Assembly (NCBI GenBank): GCA_934216375.1
Contig: CAKQBP010000094.1
Coordinates: 1-5,789, forward strand
Origin: an uncultured Veillonella sp.
Lineage (GTDB): Bacteria > Bacillota > Negativicutes > Veillonellales > Veillonellaceae
Length of the DNA stretch: 5,789 nt
Reading direction: 5' to 3'
Below are positions 1-4,410 of the stretch, piece by piece. The position numbers and the translations under genes are program-made. The notes under the pieces are model-generated. The model worked only from the letters and a program-made list of their open reading frames with translations, was not told where the DNA came from and made no database searches. Every line of letters starts with the position of its first letter. Positions within the stretch are counted from its first letter, which is position 1.

Positions 1-10
1 AGCTAACCCT

Positions 11-48
11 GCTAGCGCCGCTCCAGCCAAGGTTGGAGCGGTAATAGC
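11..48 (+). terminator. GC-rich imperfect palindrome, possible terminator of an upstream gene
   Basis: CCGCTCCA (18-25) pairs perfectly with TGGAGCGG (34-41) across an 8-base loop. An outer arm GCTA (11-14) pairs with TAGC (45-48) across a 3x3 internal loop. A TAA stop in frame 1 lies at 4-6, so the geometry fits an intrinsic terminator just after a gene ending at the window edge. The tract after the stem is TATATATAATTT rather than a clean T run, so it may instead be an inefficient or bidirectional terminator, or a dispersed palindrome. The region is much richer in GC than the bases that follow it. Confidence 0.4.
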
Positions 49-104
49 TATATATAATTTGCATTAGTCAACGTGCTTTGAGATACGTATTTTTCTTATA
101 GCTA

Positions 105-113
105 TGTTATACT
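105..113 (+). promoter_or_regulatory. Extended -10 promoter candidate for the CGGC gene
   Basis: TGT followed by TATACT (108-113) is a good extended -10 element. No convincing -35 hexamer sits 16-18 bases upstream; TTGAGA at 78-83 is too far away (24 bases). The predicted transcription start near 120 would give a leader of about 25 bases before the ATG at 146, enough to hold the AGGAGG ribosome binding site. This is pattern matching in AT-rich DNA, so it is only moderately supported. Confidence 0.4.
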
Positions 114-145
114 AGTTTAAATACTATATTTTCATAGGAGGTCTT

Positions 146-517
146 ATGACTAAAAAAATTGCGGTCCTCGTGAATGAGGAGACAATGCAACGCTGTTCTT
201 GTGGCGGTTGTTTGAAAGCATTTATGAATAAAGCGGATTCTTTTGAGCGTTATGCTGATGAGGATATTGAGTGGGTTGGCTTCACACATAGTGGTGGGGA
301 TCTTGCTAAGAAAATCGAGTCTTTTAAGAAAAAAGGTGTTACTACGGTACATCTTTCTACATGTACGCGTGGTAAGAATGAAAATTATGAAAGCATTGCA
401 GAGCAGTGTGCTGAGGCAGGCTTTGATGTAGTAGGCTATACACATGGTGGCGCTGTTTCTAAAGATGGTAAAGAAGCGGTAGTACTTTCAGCTAAACCAG
501 TAACGACAGATCAATAG
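146..517 (+). CDS. CGGC domain-containing protein, putative metal-binding
   Basis: This is a 123-residue soluble protein with no signal peptide or membrane segment, so it is probably cytoplasmic. Near the N-terminus is the motif RCSCGGC (Cys17, Cys19, Cys22), the hallmark of the CGGC domain family (Pfam CGGC), whose conserved Cys and His residues have been taken to suggest zinc or other metal binding. Further candidate ligands are His48 (in GFTHSGGD), His69 and Cys73 (in VHLSTCTRG), Cys88 and His100 (in GYTHGG). The fold looks alternating beta/alpha: an IAVLVNE strand at 5-11, WVGF near 43-46, VTTVHLSTC at 65-73 and FDVVGYTHG at 93-101. The length suggests the domain is the whole protein. The ATG at 146 is preceded by AGGAGG (136-141) with a 4-base gap, which fixes the start. 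It seems monocistronic, since the next gene has its own promoter candidate. The biochemical role is not established, and neither neighbour indicates one. Family call is strong, function is weak. Confidence 0.88.
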   Translation: MTKKIAVLVNEETMQRCSCGGCLKAFMNKADSFERYADEDIEWVGFTHSGGDLAKKIESFKKKGVTTVHLSTCTRGKNENYESIAEQCAEAGFDVVGYTHGGAVSKDGKEAVVLSAKPVTTDQ

Positions 518-558
518 TTAGCAATGTTTGAATTAACCATAATAGATTGCACCATCTT

Positions 559-603
559 ATGATAGATGAATGATTGTTCCATTATTCATTCTATATTTAT
601 CAT
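559..603. repeat. AT-rich imperfect inverted repeat downstream of the CGGC gene
   Basis: ATGATA (559-564) pairs with TATCAT (598-603) and GAATGA (568-573) pairs with TCATTC (586-591), giving a long bulged hairpin with a 12-base loop. It begins about 40 bases after the CGGC stop codon. It might act as a weak terminator or 3'-end stabiliser for that transcript, but the stem is AT-rich and no T run follows, so a terminator call is not justified. Confidence 0.35.
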
Positions 604-644
604 GAAGTAATATTATATAGGTAGTGTGGAAATTCTGGCATTTT

Positions 645-672
645 TTTACATTCTATATTGTTTTATTATATA
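645..672 (+). promoter_or_regulatory. Candidate sigma-70 type promoter for the M48 peptidase gene
   Basis: TTTACA (645-650) as -35 and TATATA (667-672) as -10 are separated by 16 bases, each close to consensus. Transcription would start near 679-680, leaving a leader of about 22 bases that contains AAGAGG (688-693), the ribosome binding site for the ATG at 702. AT-richness makes chance matches common, but the spacing to the gene is right. Confidence 0.5.
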
Positions 673-701
673 GCTATATCATTGTTTAAGAGGTTGAGAG
701 A

Positions 702-1874
702 ATGAATAAGAAAATTACAGCGGTTACTTTATCTATTGCTATGGCAGTGACAATGGCACCTACTATGATGCAAACGGTTTCTGTTAATGCTGCGTCTGCT
801 GCGGTACAATCTTTAGCTGGTGGTGCTATTGCTATGGCTTACGTATCTACTGCATTAAATAAAATGGATAATTCTGCAGAGGGGCAACAGGAGAGTTTGG
901 CACGCACAAAAGAGAAAACTGGTTACTTAAACGATAGTGCAGCCCAAGAGCGTGTTAATCGTATTATGAAGACATTAGAGGCTACACCTAGTGTAAAGCG
1001 TTCCTACGTTGTATATGCGAATCCTGATGAGGAGTTTAATGCGTTTGCCACACTTGGTCGCGTTATGTCCATTAACAAGGGTGCTTTAGATACACTTGAT
1101 GATGATCAATTAGCCTATGTAATGGCCCATGAAATTTCTCATGGCGAGCATAAAGATATTATTAATGGCGCTAAGAAGCAAATCGGTCTTTCTACAGCGG
1201 TCGGTATTGCCGCTGGTGGTAGTGAAGGTGCAGCTATTTTATCTAATGTGGCAGGCAACTACTTATCCAATCAAGTGTTTACGATGAGTCAAGAAAAAGC
1301 CGCTGATGAGTTAGGCTTTAAGATTTTAAGTGAATCTCCATATAATGTAGGTGGTGCAGCTGGTTCTATGGCAGTACTACGCAACAAAGTGGGGGAACAC
1401 TACCGTGAAGGGCTTTCACAAGTGGTAGCGCCTAACAATCATCCAAAGTTGTCCGATCGAGTGAACAATAATATTTCTCGTATGTACACATATTCTGGGA
1501 ATCATGTAAACGTATCGAATGGTACTGTGTACGTAAACGGTGATAATATCTATACTCCAGCAGGTAGTGGCCGCTACACAGGCGAAGAGCGTGCTTATTA
1601 CATGGCTGGTAAATTGGCACGATTGTATCATAACAATCAAATTACGTCAGGTTCTGCATCCTATAGTGGTGACACTGTAACGGTAGCTGGTCAATCCATT
1701 GTTTCTACGCCAAATGCGGACGTAGCATTGCAAGTGGCAACAAATCTTAACAATGCATTTGTAAAGCCTGCAGGTTCTGCTGTTAATGCGAAAAAACCAG
1801 TGAAGGTTAAACAAGAAAAACCTAAAAAGGTAAAAGAAAATAAAAATGTAAAAGCTGATAAAGCTAAAAAATAA
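702..1874 (+). CDS. Exported M48 family zinc metallopeptidase
   Basis: A 390-residue secreted zinc endopeptidase. An N-terminal signal peptide (about residues 1-30: MNKK, hydrophobic core, likely cut after VNA) sends it across the inner membrane. There is no cysteine anywhere, so it is not a lipoprotein. The catalytic HEISH motif is at 143-147 (His143, Glu144, His147). Glu198 in the EKAAD stretch (198-202) is the expected third zinc ligand, followed by NHP (246-248) and Arg253, which match the conserved HP...R element after the M48 active site. This resembles periplasmic LoiP/BepA-type M48 enzymes of outer-membrane protein quality control, but the TPR half of BepA is absent. Instead residues 269-353 hold two similar beta/alpha units, and residues 364-390 form a tail with 13 lysines in 27. 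An AAGAGG site 8 bases upstream supports the start. A strong terminator follows. Family certain; the substrate (misfolded envelope protein or cell wall-associated) is inferred. Confidence 0.9.
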   Translation: MNKKITAVTLSIAMAVTMAPTMMQTVSVNAASAAVQSLAGGAIAMAYVSTALNKMDNSAEGQQESLARTKEKTGYLNDSAAQERVNRIMKTLEATPSVKRSYVVYANPDEEFNAFATLGRVMSINKGALDTLDDDQLAYVMAHEISHGEHKDIINGAKKQIGLSTAVGIAAGGSEGAAILSNVAGNYLSNQVFTMSQEKAADELGFKILSESPYNVGGAAGSMAVLRNKVGEHYREGLSQVVAPNNHPKLSDRVNNNISRMYTYSGNHVNVSNGTVYVNGDNIYTPAGSGRYTGEERAYYMAGKLARLYHNNQITSGSASYSGDTVTVAGQSIVSTPNADVALQVATNLNNAFVKPAGSAVNAKKPVKVKQEKPKKVKENKNVKADKAKK

Positions 1875-1937
1875 ATGAGAGTTATAAATGGCATATAATT
1901 TGCTTTAAGGATTTATGTTATTATAATCAGAGTAATC

Positions 1938-1973
1938 AGAGGACTGAGCCCATGAAGGCTTAGTCCTCTTTTT
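1938..1973 (+). terminator. Rho-independent terminator of the M48 peptidase gene
   Basis: AGAGGACTGAGCC (1938-1950) pairs with GGCTTAGTCCTCT (1957-1969) as a 13-base-pair stem with a single G-T wobble and a CATGAA loop, followed by a TTTTT run (1969-1973). It lies about 60 bases after the peptidase stop codon and should isolate that gene from the exbB operon. The left arm overlaps a perfect tandem repeat of TAATCAGAG (1924-1932 and 1933-1941), which looks like a small local duplication. Confidence 0.93.
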
Positions 1974-2501
1974 ATATGAATTGTAATTTTTATAGTTTGA
2001 GTATAAGTTTATATGTTAATAAGTTTATAAGATGTATTGAGAAATATACGAGTAAGAAATAGACCGTAACGATATTGATAACCTTAGAGCATGAATATTG
2101 TTTATGTGTAAATAAATTATATTCATAAAGCAATAATAGATTTATAAAAATACAGAGAATCTTTTGAGAATGGAAAGTGAATTGTAATGGGTTTATACCA
2201 TAAAATATAAGAAATTATCTTGTTAAATATATTTGTTATAGAAGGTTTTATTATATTTCTTGTAATATTTATGAATTATTTATGCGATAACTTAGTGTTG
2301 TCTATATATGGTGGATAGATGTATATTTAAGGTGGATGAAATATGTAGTTAGAATGGAATCCTATAGAAATATCATAACGGTAGGGGGTATAGGGTTATT
2401 GTACTTATACATGCTTTATAGGATAATGTCAATGTTGGTGGTTAATCTAATAATATAGATGACCATTTTTTTGTTAAATAATACGTAATTTTATACATTA
2501 T
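1974..2501. other. Long AT-rich intergenic region, no convincing gene
   Basis: About 530 bases without a supportable gene. Contents seen: an 11-base direct repeat ATAAGTTTATA at 2003-2013 and 2019-2029; two GGTGGAT copies at 2310-2316 and 2331-2337, exactly 21 bases apart; an isolated G-rich patch at 2380-2396; a 40-codon hydrophobic reading frame at 2336-2458 with poor codon use; and a promoter candidate at 2399-2427. I see no recognisable riboswitch, T-box or tRNA and no strong hairpin. It may be the regulatory region of the downstream operon, a decayed gene, or may hold an unrecognised small RNA. Confidence 0.7.
2399..2429 (+). promoter_or_regulatory. Candidate promoter of the exbB-exbD-tonB operon, with possible Fur-like half site
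   Basis: TTGTAC (2399-2404) and GATAAT (2422-2427) are spaced by 17 bases and give a plausible sigma-70 type promoter. The start near 2434 would leave a leader of about 80 bases. The -10 lies inside GGATAATGT, which resembles the GATAAT half of the Fur box, and the same GATAATGT octamer recurs upstream of the receptor gene at 4293-4300. The right half of a Fur palindrome is poor here, so operator function is only a hypothesis. Confidence 0.4.
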
Positions 2502-2503
2502 AT

Positions 2504-2508
2504 GGAGG
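2504..2508 (+). promoter_or_regulatory. Ribosome binding site that decides the exbB start
   Basis: GGAGG lies between three in-frame ATG codons at 2502, 2511 and 2514. It overlaps the first ATG and sits only 2 bases before the second, but is 5 bases before the third, which is a normal spacing. No Shine-Dalgarno sequence precedes the ATG at 2502. Translation should therefore begin at 2514. Confidence 0.75.
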
Positions 2509-2513
2509 CTATG

Positions 2514-3125
2514 ATGGAGTATACAATTCACCTATTTAATGCAGGTGGTTTCGTTATGTATCCACTTGTACTATTCATGTTAGCAGCATGTACTATTTTA
2601 TTTGAACGTATTCGTACGTACAGAAACATCAATCATGAGTTACAACAGTTGTCCGATAGCATTGATGCAGGTCGTAACAGTAATAATTGGTCTACTCTAG
2701 AAAATTCTATAAAAAATAGTGATGACGCATTGAGTAGATTCGTGTCTCCTATCGTGGAGTCTGTATATAGTGCGGAAGGTTTAGAGAACCGTTTACATGA
2801 TGTGGTAGGTTACATGGATGAACGTTTAAAACGTGGTCTTAACTGGCTTAGCATGATGGTAACAATGGCTCCATTACTTGGACTTTTGGGGACTGTTGTT
2901 GGTATGATTCGATCCTTCGCAGCCGTTGGAGGCGATATTGGTGCGCCTACTGTTATTACAGGCGGCGTATCTGAAGCGTTGGTTGCCACTGCAACGGGGC
3001 TTTCAGTAGCTATCGTAGCATTAGCCATCCATAGTTGGTGTACAGATAAAGTAAATTCTGATATTGCAAAGTTAGAGCAAAAATTAGGTTCTATTATGGA
3101 TTTATATATTAGGAGTCAACGATGA
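2514..3125 (+). CDS. exbB: ExbB, proton channel subunit of the TonB energising complex (MotA/TolQ/ExbB family)
   Basis: A 203-residue inner-membrane protein that, with ExbD, turns the proton motive force into movement of TonB. Three membrane segments are visible: about 12-30 (FVMYPLVLFMLAA), 110-134 (LNWLSMMVTMAPLLGLLGTVVGMI) and 151-173 (GVSEALVATATGLSVAIVALAIH). A charged cytoplasmic domain lies between the first two, as in the family. The signature APLLGLLGTVVGMI and SEALVATATGL motifs are present. Thr127, Glu154 and Thr159 align by motif with E. coli ExbB Thr148, Glu176 and Thr181. TolQ is a close relative, but the company of tonB and a TonB-dependent receptor, with no tolA, tolB or pal in view, favours ExbB. 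The start at 2514 is chosen from GGAGG spacing; a start at 2502 would add four residues. The stop codon overlaps the exbD start (ATGA), indicating translational coupling. Confidence 0.93.
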   Translation: MEYTIHLFNAGGFVMYPLVLFMLAACTILFERIRTYRNINHELQQLSDSIDAGRNSNNWSTLENSIKNSDDALSRFVSPIVESVYSAEGLENRLHDVVGYMDERLKRGLNWLSMMVTMAPLLGLLGTVVGMIRSFAAVGGDIGAPTVITGGVSEALVATATGLSVAIVALAIHSWCTDKVNSDIAKLEQKLGSIMDLYIRSQR

Positions 3126-3526
3126 AACGTAGTTCAGTAGGCATACAAAAAGAACCTACCATCATGATTATACCTATGATTGATATCGTTTTCTTCTTGC
3201 TCGTATTTTTCATGATGAGTACGTTGTACATGAATACAGAGGAACAAATTCCTCTTAACTTACCGAAGGCTTCATCTTCTTCTGCTAAGACGATTGAGCC
3301 TATCACAATTTCATTAACAGCTACACATAAGATGTATCTTAATGAACGTGAGATTGTCCCTGATCAACTGGGCAATGAAATTCAAGATATTGTTGCAAAA
3401 GAACCTCAACAGGCATTTATTGTACGTGCCTCTGAGGATATTGCGTATAAGGATGTTATCAATATTTTAGATAATCTTAAAATTAGTGGTGCTCGGTTTG
3501 TTAGCGTAGCTACAGAACGGAAGTGA
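3122..3526 (+). CDS. exbD: ExbD, biopolymer transport protein (ExbD/TolR family)
   Basis: A 134-residue bitopic inner-membrane protein, of normal family length. A short cytoplasmic N-terminus is followed by one membrane helix (about 15-37), which carries the essential Asp21 in PMIDIVFFLLVFF, the counterpart of E. coli ExbD Asp25 in TPFID. The rest is periplasmic: NLPKA at 47-51 just after the membrane, then an alpha/beta domain ending in the typical DIAYKDVINILDNLKISGARFVSVATE pattern (positions 105-132 approximately). ExbD helices sit inside the ExbB pentamer, and Asp21 is expected to carry protons. It overlaps exbB by four bases and has its own AGGAG site (3111-3115) six bases before the ATG. 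TolR is the alternative name within the family; the tonB gene four bases downstream makes ExbD the better call. Confidence 0.93.
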   Translation: MKRSSVGIQKEPTIMIIPMIDIVFFLLVFFMMSTLYMNTEEQIPLNLPKASSSSAKTIEPITISLTATHKMYLNEREIVPDQLGNEIQDIVAKEPQQAFIVRASEDIAYKDVINILDNLKISGARFVSVATERK

Positions 3527-3530
3527 TTCT

Positions 3531-4280
3531 ATGGTAGACAAACGATATGGAATTCCTTTCGTAGCTGCATTGGTTATCAATATTGCGTACTGGGGGGTTG
3601 TAGGGAATTGGTTCGGCCATTTAAAACCGCCAGAAACACCGCATAAGGATCTGGTTATCAACCTCGATATGGGGCAGCAAGAACTTTCTCAAGAGAAGAA
3701 AGAGCCTGAGAAACTAAAGATTCATCCTGACGACAAACCCGTCGCAGGGGGCGGTAAAGCAGGAAGTGTGTTGCCTGATTTATCGGGAAAGCCTACAGAA
3801 GGCTTAAAAAATCTGAATCCTTACTTAGGTGGCAATGAGACGGCATCAGTCAATTTGAATGGTAATACTGATAATCCTGTTGGTAATCCAGGAAGTGGCA
3901 ATGTACCAGGCCTTGGTGGTGGTAATGCTGGTAATGGTGGGCTTGGTGATGAAGGTACTGGATCTAAAGGTGGTGATCCAGGTCCTGGCGATGTAGAACG
4001 TCGTGGGGGCTCTTACGATAGTTCAGGTTATATCGCTCGCGTTGAGAGTAATAAAGTGATGCCGCAACAGGCGGTGCGCCGTGGACTCAGTGGACGAGTT
4101 TCCTTTGAAATCACTTTTGATGCCGATGGCAACTTTGCTGGTGCGAATATGATCGGTAGTAGTGGCTCTAGCATTCTCGATAATGCTGCTGCTAGCCTCG
4201 TAGAGAGCTCTGGAGGTATAGAGAATACAACAGGTGAGCCAGTTACGATTGTGGTTAATGTAGATTATGGTTATAATTAA
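3531..4280 (+). CDS. tonB: TonB, periplasm-spanning energy transducer
   Basis: A 249-residue protein with an N-terminal signal anchor (about 7-26), a long low-complexity linker and a C-terminal TonB domain (about 166-248). The C-terminal domain shows the family pattern: a helix ending MPQQAVRRGLSGRVSFEITFDADG (177-200), then IGSSGSSILDNAAASLVESS, then a final strand PVTIVVNVDY. It binds the TonB box of outer-membrane receptors and passes on energy from ExbB-ExbD. Two things are odd. The linker is poor in the Pro-Lys/Pro-Glu repeats of enterobacterial TonB and rich in Gly and Asn (19 Gly in residues 118-160); only a short charged piece (52-70) looks classical. The anchor has no histidine, whereas E. 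coli TonB depends on His20 in its membrane helix. The ATG is 4 bases after the exbD stop, with a weak GGAAG site (3519-3523) inside the exbD end, so translation is probably coupled. Confidence 0.9.
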   Translation: MVDKRYGIPFVAALVINIAYWGVVGNWFGHLKPPETPHKDLVINLDMGQQELSQEKKEPEKLKIHPDDKPVAGGGKAGSVLPDLSGKPTEGLKNLNPYLGGNETASVNLNGNTDNPVGNPGSGNVPGLGGGNAGNGGLGDEGTGSKGGDPGPGDVERRGGSYDSSGYIARVESNKVMPQQAVRRGLSGRVSFEITFDADGNFAGANMIGSSGSSILDNAAASLVESSGGIENTTGEPVTIVVNVDYGYN

Positions 4281-4291
4281 TCTTCTATAGC

Positions 4292-4310
4292 TGATAATGT
4301 ATGAATTATG
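4292..4310. promoter_or_regulatory. Dyad resembling a Fur-type operator between tonB and the receptor gene
   Basis: TGATAAT (4292-4298) matches the left half of the 7-1-7 Fur box fully. ATAAT (4294-4298) and ATTAT (4305-4309) form a dyad with a 6-base spacer. The spacing is one base short of the classical 19-base Fur box and the right half fits poorly, so the call is tentative. The core GATAATGT is repeated upstream of exbB at 2422-2429, each time shortly after TATAG. Confidence 0.3.
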
Positions 4311-4350
4311 TTTGTGTGTAGTTGTAATTCAGAAAATACAAGAAACGCAT

Positions 4351-4377
4351 TTGTTAGAGGATTAGTTTTAATATTAT
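4351..4377 (+). promoter_or_regulatory. Weak promoter candidate for the receptor gene
   Basis: TTGTTA (4351-4356) and TATTAT (4372-4377) are spaced by 15 bases, shorter than ideal. A start near 4384 would give a leader of about 27 bases including the GGAGG site. No GC-rich terminator separates tonB from the receptor, so the receptor could equally be read through from the exbB promoter. Confidence 0.3.
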
Positions 4378-4378
4378 T

Positions 4379-4400
4379 TTTATTGTGTATTTATTGTGTG
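4379..4400 (+). repeat. Two tandem 11-base repeats just upstream of the receptor ribosome binding site
   Basis: TTTATTGTGTA (4379-4389) is followed directly by TTTATTGTGTG (4390-4400), identical at 10 of 11 positions. The second copy ends one base before the GGAGG (4402-4406). A change in copy number would alter the leader length without touching the reading frame. Confidence 0.8.
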
Positions 4401-4410
4401 TGGAGGGGTT

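Noticed and set aside
2..67. Possible C-terminal tail of an upstream gene in frame 2 (ANPASAAPAKVGAVIAIYNLH then TAG)
   Set aside because: The frame is open to the window edge and its composition is not absurd, but frame 1 ends at TAA (4-6) directly before a terminator-like hairpin, which is equally consistent with an upstream gene ending there. 21 residues without a recognisable motif cannot decide between them.
107..445. 112-codon reading frame on the - strand opposite the CGGC gene
   Set aside because: It lies almost entirely opposite a well-supported gene with a good ribosome binding site, and its translation shows no recognisable family pattern.
641..647. Run of seven T as an intrinsic terminator for the CGGC gene
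   Set aside because: No stable stem precedes the run; it fits better as part of the -35 region of the peptidase promoter.
2380..2396. G-rich patch (GGTAGGGGGTATAGGG) as a G-quadruplex
   Set aside because: It could at most form two-layer tetrads with uneven runs; not enough to claim a structure, though it is conspicuous in AT-rich DNA.
2471..2497. Second promoter-like pair TTGTTA / TATACA just before exbB
   Set aside because: Spacing is only 15 bases and transcription would start around 2504, removing the ribosome binding site used for the ATG at 2514.
2514..4280. Tol-Pal (TolQ-TolR-TolA) system as an alternative to ExbB-ExbD-TonB
   Set aside because: The third gene has a clear TonB C-terminal domain, a TonB-dependent receptor follows, and no tolB or pal is in view.
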